Of a stretch of 64,000 bases of DNA, positions 1 through 13,060 are shown in pieces. The stretch is from positions 45,674,979 through 45,738,978 of the forward strand of contig CM051519.1 in the NCBI GenBank assembly GCA_028015205.1. The letters are read 5' to 3'. Under the pieces are notes generated by a model, which did no database searches, had not been told where the DNA came from, and saw only the letters and a program-made list of their open reading frames with translations. A program made the translations under genes and the position numbers. How positions within the stretch are numbered: the stretch's first letter is position 1; the number at the start of each line of letters is the position of its first letter. This DNA comes from Mytilisepta virgata (Eukaryota > Mollusca > Bivalvia > Mytilida > Mytilidae).

Positions 1-849
1 TACTACAAGATGTAGACATGAATCAATGTCAAATATTTCATTTATAAAACCTTCAAGGTAAAGAAGGTCAATCATAAAAGGTAGATGTTGTTTCTTTCAT
101 AAAAAATGTTTGTATTCATTAGACAGGATTTCAACTGGTTATAATATTTCTAAGAATACTAATTGAATTACTTCCCTTTTTTGAAGTAACATTTTTTTTT
201 TAACTATAAGGAAAAACTGAAATTATTAAAAGAGGAAGTGAATTTTAGAAGTACAGTTATCCATCTTTCATAAATTATCACTTCCATTTGTCAATATTAC
301 AGTCGTCAAAGTGACTGAGATTTAGTTCAGTTGCCCTTGATGAGAGACCACAACAGAATGCTGGATTGTATAGTAACTGTGATATTAGGGTTAGATATGG
401 TATTTATCGCATCATCATGGTCAACATTGTTATCAGACAATAAGTAACTATTTTTAAACCTTTAAGCCATCAGGAAATGTGAATACTTGTCCAATGCAGT
501 CTTCAAATTTGGGAATGAAACTTTTCTTAGCAAACATATAGAGTACATACACTTTATTAGCAATCATACATTTATCAATACTTATATAGTTTAAACCTAC
601 GAAAAGAAAGTTAGTGAACTCTCATCTCAAACTTTTCCAATGTTATGATGATTTTTTGAATAAAATCACGCACAAAAAAAACAAAATTGCTACACGTAGC
701 CATATGTCCCCCATCGCAATAGATAAATCAGCAAATAAAATTTGTCCTCATCAATATTAAAATGCATGACAATTTAAGTGTGGAAGTAGTAGGTTGCAAA
801 ACAAAACTGAAATGAGGCAAGAACGTATGAATATAGTACTATGTGATAA
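1..849. other. No gene recognised
   Basis: AT-rich DNA. On the minus strand about 55 codons between roughly 628 and 460 stay open (they include KKSFIPKFEDCIGQVFTFPDG), but I recognise no family and splice sites are weak. It could be an exon of the next gene or chance. Confidence 0.3.
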
Positions 850-1555
850 TAAAAATGTGCGAGTCTTCCAAGGAAGACATGTGTCGCCTGCGGACGTCAA
901 TTTTTACAAAAAATATTAAAATTGTCTAAAAATGAAATATATGCACACCTTTGCATTAAAGTTAATGCACAGAGAAAGTTTCATCAAATTGCTGAGAGCC
1001 ATTATGGAGTAGTTGAGGATAGAAGTTTTGAACCCCCCCCTTTTTTTCAAAAATGTCAATTGGTACAAAAAAAAATTTAAAATTTTTAAAAATAAAATAT
1101 ATATGCACACCTGTACATTAAGGTTAATGCACAGAGAAAGTTTCATCAAATTCCTTTGAACGGTGATGGAGTAGTTGAGGATAGAAATTTTTACCCCCCC
1201 CTTTTTTTTCAAAAATGTTAATTTTTAGGAAAAAAAATTAAAATTTCCTAAAAATGAAATATATATGCACTCCTGTGCATTAAGGTTAATGCACAGAGAA
1301 AGTTTAATCAAATTCCTTTGAGCGGTTATAGACTAGTTGAGGATAGAAGTTTCCCCGCCCCCCCCTTTTTTTTGCCAAAAAAAATTTTTACACAAAAAAA
1401 TTAAAATTTTCTAAAAATGAAATATACATGCACACCTTTGCATTAAGGTTAATGCACAGAGAAAGTGTCATCAAATTCCTTTGAGCGATTACAGAGTAGT
1501 TGAGGATAGAAGTTTTGCCCCCCCCCCTTTTTTTTGCAAAAATGTCAGATAAAAA
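850..1555. repeat. Pearl-like tandem array, about 162-bp units x4
   Basis: Four degenerate units each contain 'ttaatgcacagagaaagttt' followed by a weak 'gagcggttatggagtagttg' and a C-run/T-run junction. A left arm 'gtgcgagtcttccaaggaag' starts near 857. A single unit of the same family lies at 39640-39800 with the same left arm. Unit size and arm-plus-core layout fit the bivalve pearl elements. Confidence 0.75.
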
Positions 1556-3325
1556 TCTGATGAGTAGTTTCAGAGGAGTTGGGTCAACAAGGTATGCATA
1601 TGATACACAGTCCCGTAACTCCTATAAAAATTAATAAATCAAAACCAGGGACCATGCTGGGCTTTGCCAATGACGCAAAATGCAATTTTTTATTCATTCT
1701 CGTAACAGAATTTTATAGTTGGCGATATTTCTGGTGACAGAATTTTTTGATTTTTTTTAGATCTGGCACTTATGTGAAAACATTTTAAAATGGTGACTAA
1801 GAAACATCACTTCTAAGTTTTATACAATTATCTATGATAATTGAACAGTTTACATCAAGCTAATAAACATAGCAGGTGTTTCAACAACAGTAAACAAACA
1901 CATAATCAATAACTTGCACGTGCTGAGATCATTTAAACTTGACTGCTCAAATGACTGACCACTGAGGACAATTCAATTTATACACTTAAGGTAATATTTA
2001 CATTAGGTAATTTTAAATGGCAGTACAGTATGATAATCTCCCTATTATAAGTAACAATCCTGCAAAATATAAACCAAAGTTGCCAAATAGTTTCAGAGTA
2101 AGAGGAGTTGTGTCCACAAAGTATGCATATGACACGATGTGATAAAATACAACAAAGTCCCATAACTCTGGAAAAAAATATCTGAATCAAAATGGCAGTA
2201 TAGTGTGATTATCATCATATCACAGGTAACAATCCTGCAAAATATAAAACAATCTGCCCAGTAGTTTCAGAAAAGTTGCATCCACAAAATATGCATATGA
2301 TACAATGTGATAAAAAAAAACGACGACGTCCCATAACTCTTGAAAATCGCTGAATCAAAATGGCACTATAAAGTGATTAACTTCATATCATAGGTAACAA
2401 TCCTTCAAAATATAAACTAAATCTGCCCTTTAATTTTATATTTGTTGTGTCCACAAGGTATACATATGAGCCAATGTCATAAAAAACAATAAAGTCCCAT
2501 AACTCTGGAAAAATCACTGAATCAAAGTGGCAGTATAATGTGAATATCTTTATATCATAGGTAACAATCCTGGAAAATATAGACCAAATGTTTCCAGTAG
2601 TTGCATCCACCAGGAATGCATATGATACTATGTGAAAACTAGAAATTGTGTCTGTAATACACGGATGCCCCGCCCTAAAATCCATAAAAAAACAAACTTA
2701 ATAACATTGATACACTATGCTTAGTTATAACGAAATGAACCTAAATGCAAAACTTAACCAGAGTTGCTCAAGCATAAAATGTAGGTCATAATGACCCAAT
2801 TATTGCATGACTGCTCAGTACTACCCAAGGCACATCAACTGTTGAAGTTTCATTGATACACTATGTTTAGTTCCAATGAAATGAACCTAAACGCAAAACT
2901 TAACCAGAGTTGCTCAAGCAAATGTAGGTCATAATGACCCAATTATTGTATGACTGCTCAGTACTACCCAAGGCACATCCACTGATGAAGTTTCATTGAT
3001 ACACTATGCATAGTTCCAAAGAAATGAACCTAAATGCAAAACTTAACAACATAGTTCAGACGTACGTACAGACACGGACAAGGGTAACATATATGGCCCA
3101 TCCAGATTCGTGGGCAGGGCATAAAAATAAAACAAAGTTCCATAACTCAGGTAAAAATTGCTGAATCAAAAAGCCAGTATAGTGTCAATAATATAAACTA
3201 GATCTGACCAGTAGTTTCAAACAAGTTGCGTCTACAAGTTATTGAGACGAACAGACACATGCACAGATGGAAGGAGACCATTACTAATTTCCTCTGTCAT
3301 GTTGAGGCTGGGGACAAAAAATCTA
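1556..3325. repeat. Composite pearl-like element with two tandem cores
   Basis: From about 1560 to 2640 lie degenerate units of about 165-170 bp with 'gtagtttcagaggagttg' and 'gtcccataactctggaaa'. From about 2740 to 3060 a second core of about 148-bp units shares 'cttaaccagagttgctcaag'; the same core recurs at 20780-21060. It is followed by 'acagacacggacaagg' and 'gtgggcagggcataaaa', which resemble a right arm. Confidence 0.65.
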
Positions 3326-4030
3326 AAACATTAATTTTAGCAATATTGGATATATGACTTCTCAAATTTTTTGCCATGACTATTCACAATCAGAAACTTA
3401 ATTTTTGTCTTGTAGTTGATGCCAAACATTGAAAACTGATGATATACTGAAAAAAAAAACATGTTGTGATCAGTATATGATTACAGAACTTTAAGCTTAA
3501 TAACTGTGGGGGGCATTACCTCCACAAGTACCTCCTATGCAAATAAACAACACTCTTAGAGTGGTAAATTAATAATTTTTTTAAATTAACTTTTCATCAT
3601 GTGAGCATAAAAAATTTGAAAATTCTCTGTAGATTCAGCACATCAAAGTATTATACCTACAAAGTTTTATTCCTTTAAGAAACTATATTTTTGTTTCTTT
3701 GAACATCTTACTTTCAAATTAGAGATGATTTTGACAATTGGGATAAAAATGGAAATGCTGTATCAGATGTATACATATTGTAAAAAAGAAATCATAATAG
3801 ATGAATCTGGACAGCCAAAAATAGATATCATGTTAAAAATAGAATAAAATCATTCCTGTCTAATTAAGTTTATATTCTAAGTTATGTCCACTAATTATTA
3901 GTATTCTGGTGAATAACAGTTTGATACATTGTAAATGCTAATGTGCTTGTAATACGTGATACCATGTTATGTCCACTAATTATTAGTATTCTGAAGAATA
4001 ACAGTAGTTTACCAATTTTCGTGGATTTCG
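3326..4030. other. No gene; short 39-bp direct repeat
   Basis: AT-rich, no coding signal. The stretch starting 'gttatgtccactaattatta' occurs at 3881-3919 and again at 3965-4003 almost unchanged. Confidence 0.5.
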
Positions 4031-4040
4031 TGGACATATA

Positions 4041-4203
4041 GATTCTCCTTCAGGTACGAGTGAGTTATGGAATTTCTCCACCAGAGATAGTTAAATTTTC
4101 GATTTTCAACACGCGAGCCTTTAGCGAGCTTGTTAAAATCTAAAATTTAACTATTGAGGGTGGAGAGAAATTCCATAACTCACGAGTAAATTGAAGGAGA
4201 ATC
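4041..4203. repeat. Foldback palindrome A
   Basis: The left half 'gattctccttcaggtacgag' through 'ggaatttctccacc' is mirrored by 'ggtggagagaaattccataa' through 'gaaggagaatc'. The whole 163 bp can fold into one hairpin with an apex containing 'gcgagcctttagcgagc'. Confidence 0.85.
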
Positions 4204-4209
4204 TGTTTC

Positions 4210-5310
4210 TCCTATGATATTCGACAAAAACCTCAAGAAAATGTAGTTGCTATGTAGTTTGTTTACATAGACGTCATTTCGGGACTCTCTAGTCCATTGT
4301 TCCAATAACTATAGAAAAAATGGTGGTAATTCCCATGTAGAAATTTAATCACCGGGAAGTGGTTAAAGATATTATGTATTTTTATCCCACCGATTAAACA
4401 CGTCAAGAATAGGAGAAAGATTTATACACGAATTTAAGAACTCAACGAACTGTTAAGCCACAAAACAATTAAAATTACTGTAAGAAGAAATATACCAAGG
4501 ATCACCATATGTGTAAGTTGAAATTTATCAAATCTGATGAGGTCATTGATCATACTTCGAAGTATGTCTATTAGATTGAATATTATTTGTATTTTTTCCA
4601 ATAGATTTTAAAGAATTTTTGCAAATTAAACTTGATTTCAACCTTATGGTGGAACATTTTGTCTCACAAGTGAAAACATGAAAACTTGCTTTATCTCATA
4701 TACACAAGTATGTTTTACTGGATACAAAACAATGTCAGATTTGAAACTCTTTTCATGTCCATTCATCTAAGGTTTAAATAAATGATAAACAGATTATGAA
4801 ATTGCTATAGTTCTCAGGCTGATATAGACATCTCAGGTTGATATGAAAAAAAAATATGTAATATTCTATATATCTACGACATATCAGTACAGGTTATATA
4901 TATACATATATCTTATTTTTAATAATTTCTAGAATTTTGATTGGATAATTTTGCACAAGTGGAAGCCGTGTATATCTTATATTAAGCAGTATTTTTAATA
5001 TCCTTCAAAATTTTTAGTTATCGTTCCTGACAGAGTTATGGTACTTCATTTTGAGAAAAAATGGCTACGAGAAAGTGGTTTGCCAAAATACCACAATAAG
5101 AAATTGAAACTAAATGGTTAAAATTGAACTCTGACACTACTCTGAAAGCAAACAAGAAGTCTACAAATTGCTTGAGAGAGTAGCTCACAATAAGAACAAT
5201 AAATCTGAGAACTTCAACGAGATGTGTTTTGATCTACTTTGACATTATTATTCGATATTATGCCAGTGACACAATGTCAATCACTTTTATATATGGCTGT
5301 TCATATAGCA
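4210..5310. other. No gene or clear repeat seen
   Basis: AT-rich intergenic DNA (or distal RAD17 intron) with no coding frame that I could link to a gene. Confidence 0.4.
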
Positions 5311-5315
5311 CAGAT

Positions 5316-5506
5316 GTGGAGGAAGCCGGAGTACCCGGAGAGAACCACGACCTTCGGTAGGAAAATTGGCAATCCTTGTCAATTAAGATCGGAGTCGAAC
5401 ACACCCCGCCACAGGTGAGATTCAAACTCACAACCCCAGCGTTGACAGGCTAGTGATCATTAGTAGTCATGACGAACTACCTAGACCACTCAGCCACCGA
5501 GGACCC
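5316..5506 (-). mobile_element. tRNA-derived SINE
   Basis: Read on the minus strand it opens with 'cctcggtggctgagtggt', whose TGGCTGAGTGG fits an RNA polymerase III A box, and has 'gagtttgaatctc' as a B box, with spacing like a Ser/Leu tRNA (long variable arm). It ends with a tail 'gggtactccggcttcctcca'. The same tail occurs at 15840-15885, and a decayed head-plus-body copy lies at 6325-6510. Confidence 0.8.
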
Positions 5507-5672
5507 ATGTCAAAACGAAATACAATCAAAATTTGTTCATTTACCTAACTGACGTGTCATTTAACTAGAAATTCAAGTACAGAAATGTCCACTGGAATGT
5601 TAATTATTTACTTTTAGATGTTCTTACATGTATGAATACATTGTACATTTTGTATGGAGTTAAGATATATTC

Positions 5673-5811
5673 GTTACACAGTGTGTGAGTGACCTAATAC
5701 GGATACTATTATACAGCGTCAGTAAATTTCATATTGGGCGAGAGTGAAAGCGAAATATGAAATTTACTGACACTGTATATCCTGTATTAGGTCACTCACA
5801 AACTGTGCAAC
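5673..5811. repeat. Foldback palindrome B
   Basis: 'cacagtgtgtgagtgaccta' is mirrored by 'taggtcactcacaaactgtg', and 'agtaaatttcatatt' by 'aatatgaaatttact'. The apex is 'gggcgagagtgaaagcg'. Almost the whole 139 bp is self-complementary. Confidence 0.85.
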
Positions 5812-6324
5812 TTGTAGTCTATGAACCTGGCTAATTAATCCTTATTAAAATGAGATGTTAGTTCAACTGCATACTAAAAATACTAAAAAATTTGCTTTAT
5901 CATAAGTGGTTCCAATTAAACTGACCTAATCATAAATTTTAATAGCATTTAAATTATGTATAAATTTCAAAGTCAATGAACCATTACTGATGGGGCTGCA
6001 CTGAAATGTCTCCTTTGAAATAAGATTTACCAATCCTAATACAACTGTATACCAAAAACATGTACAACTGGCTGATTTACAAGTTCTCCCTTTTAAACTT
6101 ATCACAAATTTAACATAGAAAAATTGCAGTCAATTAACATGTACTAGAGAGCAGATACTGATGCAATTTTAATTAAATACTAAATATCACTGAGTATCTC
6201 CTTGTTAAACAGTTTTAATCATTAACTTAAAAAAATTGTTGAGGCCTGTATTTTGCTTTCATTGCTTTTTAGTATGTAAGAAAAAATGAAGGGAGTCTGC
6301 AACACAATTACACTAAACTGAATT

Positions 6325-6510
6325 GGGGCCTCAGTGTCTAATTGGTTGTACGTGTAGGTTTTTATGATCACAAGCCTGTTGAGATTGTGAATTCAAATGC
6401 GACTCATGGTGAGATGTGTTTGACTATAATATTAATTTCGAAGACTTGCTAGAGTTCAATATTTCTCTAAAAATACTCTGGTTTCCTCCACAAACATAAA
6501 CTGGTCACCA
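6325..6510 (+). mobile_element. Decayed tRNA-derived SINE
   Basis: Plus-strand copy related to the element at 5316-5506: 'ggggcctcagtgtctaattg' aligns with its head, 'gtgaattcaaatgcgactca' with its B-box region and 'ctctggtttcctccaca' with its tail. Divergence is high. Confidence 0.6.
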
Positions 6511-7402
6511 CAAAAAAAGCCAACTGAGCTGAAAGTGGTGAAAAATCCAAATAAACCAAGCAAAAACAAACTAAATACAACTGAACCTTTCCTGGAAAAA
6601 AACATATTTTGACCCCACACTTCACTAGACTTTTCAGGTATATACCTAGTAGACCTCCGGATCAGACATTAAGAAAATTTCAATAAAAATAAGTTTTAAA
6701 ATTAGAGAATTTTATTTTATGTTAAAGTCAACATAAAGGTAGAAAGTTTCAATGCAGCATACCCTTAAAACGGGAAAACTTTCCTGGGACCTGTATGTCA
6801 TTTAAATTCAATACCTCAAAGATTATTGCTAACATTTCCAACATATCATACATATAATTTTGGTTAATAAAGGTTTCATAATCTACCTCAATATTTAAAA
6901 CTGATCATGACATTTTTAATGGCTAAAAGACCCTCTATTCACTTCTGACGTTAGGAATTTCTTTAAAATCGACCCTTAGGTATTCCAAGTAATACTGATC
7001 AAACTGAGGTTTTAAAAAAATGAGGTCACCGGACTTGTTTTCATGTTATACCATCTCAAACTTTTCTCGTTTTAAGAAATCTATAAGAAGAATGTGTCAT
7101 TTACAAAGGATTGCTATTCTTTTGAAACACGACAGAAATAGTACATTTTGGTACCAGAATTTTCAGAATGTCTTATATTTTAGGATTTTGTTTTTGATTT
7201 AATATTTTTCTTTGCTCTAATTGGGAAAATAGTATATTATTTAATTTCCCGCCAATAAAATGGTTGTAACCTTATTTGTACAAAATGATATATAGAAAAT
7301 TCTGACGTTAAGAATTTTCTTAAAGTTGGCATGGTAGAAGAAAATAGCACTCTTTAACGAATAAGCTTTTAAAAAATATAGGTCACCGGCCTTTTAACAA
7401 AG

Positions 7403-8384
7403 ACAAGAGGCTCACCAGAGTCTGGTTTTCATTGGACAATTAATCAACTATTTGACCAAGTTTGTTGCAATTGGTTCAATTGTTCAGGGAAGATCTGTTG
7501 TCTTGTCTCATAAATAAATTCATATATTTAAAAAGGGTAAAAGATATAATGGTATGCTGCTTTATACGTTTGTAGTATTAACAAAATAAAAAACTGAAAG
7601 GATATTTGTCCTTGTGTAACTGCACCTACCAACAGGAAGTTGATAAAATTGACCAGGAATAAGGGTGAACCTTAAATAAAAGTAACAGAACCCAACCTCA
7701 AATTACACAAACCAATAACTCCTAAATAGAATTTGGAATTCCCTTCAAAATTTCTCAACATGGCAAACATTTTTCAATTTACATTTCAATTCTATATCAA
7801 ACAGTTTTGGAGATAAATGCAAAAATGTTAAAATTTTGAAAATTTGACAAAAAAAGGGCAATAACTCCTAAATAGGTTTTGGGATTTCCTTTAAAATTTC
7901 AGGGCATGTAGATCTCAACATGGCAAACATTTTTCAAATTTACATTTCACTTCTATCTCAAATAGTTTTGGAGATAAATGACGAAAAATGTTAAATTTTG
8001 AAAATTGGACGAAAAAAGGGCAATAACTCCTAAATGGGTTTTGGGATTTCCTTCAAAATTTCAGGGTAGGTAGATCTTGTCATGCTGATCAATTTTACCC
8101 CGTCAGATTTTTGATACCTGTAACGGTTTTTAAGTTATAAGCCAAAAACAACACATGCACCCCTATATTCTATTTTTAGCTATGACAGCCATGTTTTATG
8201 TCAGATCAAAATAAATTGAGGATCGTTTGTAGAGAACATGTCATAGATCATTCCTATCAAGTTTCAAACCAATCGGCCCGGCGGTTTCAGAGGAGAAGAT
8301 TTTTGAATGAAAAGTTTACGACGGACGGACAACGGACGCAAAGTGATGGCAAAAGCTCATCCTGACATAGCCAGGTGAGCTAAA
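7403..8384. repeat. Pearl-like element with GCTCACC ends
   Basis: Begins 'agaggctcaccagagtc' and ends 'agccaggtgagctaaaa', so the termini carry GGCTCACC and GGTGAGC in inverted orientation. Inside are about three units of 150-163 bp sharing 'gggcaataactcctaaatag', then the arm 'acggacggacaacggacgca' (ACGG type). It lies downstream of the last identified RAD17 exon. Confidence 0.8.
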
Positions 8385-8566
8385 AAAATATTTTTTATTA
8401 ATTTTTCAATAATTTATGAAGATTAGAGTTATCTTCTCTTAGAAAACGTTGAATTACCGACAACATAATACCATTGCACTGCTATATGCACAAAAACAAT
8501 AGAGGGATTTGTCTTTAAGCTATTGTTATAACAATTAATGAAATTCATGTAGTTATGAAGTCTTAC

Positions 8567-8624
8567 CTCAATGATGGTCTGATTTTGGAGAATCTACAAA
8601 TCTCTTGTAAAAAGGAAATCTGAC
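8567..8624 (-). CDS. RAD17: RAD17 coding exon 16, last exon identified
   Basis: A 58-base exon reading GQISFLQEICRFSKIRPSL and ending in phase 2 (AG|gtaaga). It matches QISFIQDIGR-x-x-x-KRHFGRL. The excellent donor means at least one more exon follows. The expected K-x-E-x-L segment and acidic tail were not recognised between 8566 and 1. Confidence 0.94.
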
Positions 8625-11600
8625 CTGAAAAATTAAAAATTTTACTATAAAGTGTGTGGGAAAATAATTACTTCTGATGTTTATATAAAGCTGAAATCAA
8701 CACTCTTTGTTTCGTTTATAAAAAAAAGATCCTTACAGACTAACAAAATTTGAAGTATAGTTTCAAAAACTGGGCCTGGTACCATAAAAGTTGAGAATAT
8801 TCTTAAGTCTGAGAATTTCTTAAATACTGGGATACTCGAATGTGATTGGTTGAGAATGGGAATTTGAGTAAAATTTTCTTTGCTCAGCAAAAATAGTTCT
8901 TTATGGCACCCAAGCCTGATCTTTTTTTAAGATTGTTATCATTGATCTGATAATGGTTGAAATTATATTTATTTGAATCAAAATAATTTATTCTGAAATA
9001 AGTAATCTTAAAAGATACATACTAAAGTAAATAAAAGAATTTACCATGTTTATGAAGGGCCTAGTATAGAAATTTCTACATGTAAGAAAATTTGAGAATT
9101 TTCCATGAATCCAACTAATTTTTAGGACTTACTTTGAACGATTCAACGTATAATGTTACGTATATCTATTACAGAAAGTTTCCTCTTCTGAATCCAAATG
9201 AGAGAAGTGAAGGCCAAAAGAAAGAAGTTTAGACCCATACCTTCCTCTAGTTTATGCCCTTAGTCATGTAAAGTAAAACTCACCTGGATTATGTAATGTA
9301 ATGTTAATTAGAGACAGGTATGGAAGAATTTCTGTATGTAGAACCACAGGAGGACAACCATGACCTATAGATATTAAAAACAATGTTTTTGGAAATAAGT
9401 AAATTCTTGTTAATTGGAATTCAACACCATTTCCATGACAAAAAGGCTATTATATAGTTAAAATTAGTTTATTTGTAGATTTGTGCAAAACTGACTTAAA
9501 TTTTGTATTAAGGCTATCAGTAAAGTACTTAAAATCAAATTTCAAAATGACATTTATGAGCAACAAGCCAGAAACAAAATAGTTGAATAAAATCAACTAG
9601 TTAAGAATGGAACTCCAATTCTGAAGAAGCATCTAGAAGTAATTTGTTTGTCCCAAGATAAAACTCAGCACTATATTGCCTTCTGATAACTCAAACTTCT
9701 ATATCAAATTACTTTTGACTGTCAGCTTTGAGATAAGGAGTCAACTGCACTTAGCAAAAACAAGATGTACTGTGAGCCTTTGCTCAGTAGTGATATCCCT
9801 GCCTCGATAAGGTCGAAAAATAAACGAAGCCCTCAAACAGGAAGTTGTTGTCGCCTTGGTCATAAAACGTATCCCACAATATGGCATACCTATATGTATA
9901 TAAGGCTTGTGACAAAATATAAAGCGGTTGTGATGAGTAGTTGCAGGAAAAAGTGTGACGAAAAATTTTGTTACGCACAGATGGACGGACGCACACAGGG
10001 AACCATAAGGGTAAAACAATACACTGCCCTCTCCACAAAAAGTTTCTTCGTCTAAGGGGAGCATTACGGTCAAAATATGTCAACTAGAAAAAGGATAAAA
10101 AACATTTAATCTGTAACTCATTCTTGTACAATTTAAACTTCAACAAAAAACTAAATAATTGATGGTACTGACTGATTAGATCAAAGGTATGTCAAGGAGG
10201 ACAAAATGATAACTCTCCATCCTCATGTTCAACTAAATACCAAAAAATTGGATTCCCCTTGGATTTTGAACGTTTTTACGTCTTATTACTTTAATATTCT
10301 TTGATATTTAATTAATAAACGCATTCAAAGCAAAAGGAAAAGAAAGTCACAAATTTTTGTTTAAATCAAAGGACAGAATGAAAAACCACTAGTAAGAAAA
10401 TTTATATAAGGCCACTTATTACCTAAGGTAGAAACATATCTGTCATATGGTTAGACAAACCAACAGCCTGTACAACTGTACTAGAAACTTCCAATTTAAT
10501 ACCAGAAGGTTTAAATGTTTGATAAGCTTGATCAATATGATTACTTACATGTGGATTTGAATAAACTTCTTGATGTTTCTGCATTCTGCCTAGACTTAAA
10601 ATAAATTAATACATTTATAATTAACAGCAAGTATTTTATTATTTAATTTTTTTTTAATTCCATGTACTTCACAAAATAAAAGATCTCAAACGAAATTATC
10701 ACATACAGCTATACATTTAACATCAAGAGAAAAATCTAAAAACAATGAAATAACTTTATTTCCTCTAACAAGACTTACTGTTTTATTTGCTGTGTACCAC
10801 TGTGGTTTATGTAATGGCCGCCAACCTAATCCTGAACTACCGGAGTCATGTTTACTTCGTGAAGAATTACAATGGATTATTCCCCTTGTAGCAACTGATC
10901 CAGCATACTGTTGTAATACTGACCTCGACTACAGAAAGAAAAATAATCAACATATTTTTATTAAAACCATTTTTGACCTTTATAGATTTTCTGAGAATTT
11001 TTAAATCCTCTACCTGTTTGAAAAATTTAAGTTTTTCTCACTTTCAATTCTATAAATATGTAAAGTTTTGATTTTTGAAATATATATTGACCATCCATCA
11101 ACTTTTTTATTTGTATTTTCAATTGTTATCTTAGACTTTTTATTGTTTTGATTGACCTAACGAATAAGTTTGAAAATTTGTAAATTAAAAAAATTGGCAG
11201 TATATTCCTTTTTGTGTAAGAAATTTAACCTCTTAGTTTCTCTCTTTGCTCCAGTTTCCCACACTCCCAGATGTCATTTTAGGTCTTTCATAAAAGCTAT
11301 TTAAAGATGAAACTCCAAATCATAAAGTTTAACAATTTTACACTACTTACAGCCCAGTCTACTGTTAAATAATCTGAGTCACTAAGATACTCTGTAGCTC
11401 TGACTAAGTCATCTATATCTGTATAAAACTCTGTATAATTCTGATGAAGGTAGGCCGTAAAGTATTCTCCTGACAAATGAGATTTCTCTATCACATCCTG
11501 AAAGCAATAATAAACCATAAATATTAGATTTTAAGTTTTGTGGTAATTACAAATAAAATATACATGTATATACAATGTATATTGTATTTATCCTATAACT

Positions 11601-13018
11601 ATTAATTCTTATCTTTTAATGGGAAAAGTCATGAAAATGGCACATTTCTAGCCTATTTCAAAAAGGAGACTTTTGGCACATAATCTGGGGAGAAACACTG
11701 TGAACCAGAACACAATGCAAACTTTCATTGAAAGTGAAGACAGGGATACCAGGAGTTTATATTATGCTACTAGATGAATTTCGAAAGAAATATTCGACAA
11801 AATTTATTTGGCTAGTAAATAAGCCAGTTGCAGGATAAATGATATTCTATCTCTGGTAATTTTTTAAACATTAGCAATCATCAATACCACTGTAAGCATA
11901 GTCGAAAAGAGAATTCATGGTGATCATGTTTAGAAATATACCCCCTTGTATATTTCCAGTCCAGAATAATGGTCATCTTTTATAGTGTCAGTGATGAGGA
12001 ACTGTAACAGAACAGTATGAACATAAAATATAAACAAACCTCAGGATTGATTATTAATGGATCCCTTTCATGTACTGACAAGTGTGGTGGTAATCTTGGT
12101 AAATCTTTATAACCTGACGGATCATCTCCTAAAAAATATATGTAACTCATAGTTAAACATTGGGTTTAAAATGAAAGGTTAGTTTCAAAATTACAAAGAT
12201 TTCAGTTGAACTATAAAATTTGAAAGGAGTTAGATTCAAGAATAAAATGAGAAAAAACTAACATATTTTGTGCTTATTTTTCACACATAAGCACAGGAAT
12301 AACTAGATGTACTGTGAGCAAAGCTCACAAAGGATACCCCCCGCATTGAAGTCCAATTATCTCCCTTGTGTGATATCGGAAAGCAAAGATTTTTCTTCAT
12401 GCACATCTCTGGATGATGTACTTCCTTTCTGTAAAGTTTCGTTGAAATCCATTGAGCGGTCTAGGAGGAGTTGCGCTTACGAGGTTCATATATAATGTAT
12501 AAGCCAAAAAAAATAGAAGAGCAATTATCTCCCTTGTGTGATATCGGAAAGCAAAGATTTTTCTTCATGCACATCTTTGGATGATGTACTTCCTTTCTGT
12601 AAAGTTTCGTTGAAATCCATTGAGCGGTCTAGGAGGAGTTGCGCTTACGAGGTTCATATATAATGTATAAGCCAAAAAAAATAGAAGTCCAATTATCTCC
12701 CTTGTGTGATATCGGAAAGCAAAGATTTTTCTTCATGCACATCTCTGGATGATGTACTTCCTTCTGTAAAGTTTCGTTGAAATCCATTGAGCGGTCTAGG
12801 AGGAGTTGCGCTTACGAGGTTCATATATAATGTATAAGCCAAAAAAAAATAGAAGTCCAATTATCTCCCTTGTGTGATATCGGAAAGCAAAGATTTTTCT
12901 TCATGCACATCTTTGGATGATGTACTTCCTTTCTGTAAAGTTTCGTTGAAATCCATTGAGCGGTCTAGGAGAAGTTGCGCTTACAAGATATATGGACAGA
13001 CGGACAGAAAGACAGACG

Positions 13019-13060
<42 letters not shown>

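Noticed and set aside
460..628. Open minus-strand stretch with FIPKFEDCIGQVFTFPDG as a gene exon
   Set aside because: It reads protein-like, but no family was recognised and its edges have only weak splice signals; kept as a note only.
5090..5140. Strong acceptor (gctttcag) with a phase-2 open continuation as the RAD17 last exon
   Set aside because: It gives about 35 residues with no charged tail and no likeness to the family C-terminus.
9741..10083. Overlapping open frames on both strands of about 100 codons
   Set aside because: They lie inside a pearl-like repeat, overlap each other antisense and match no family.
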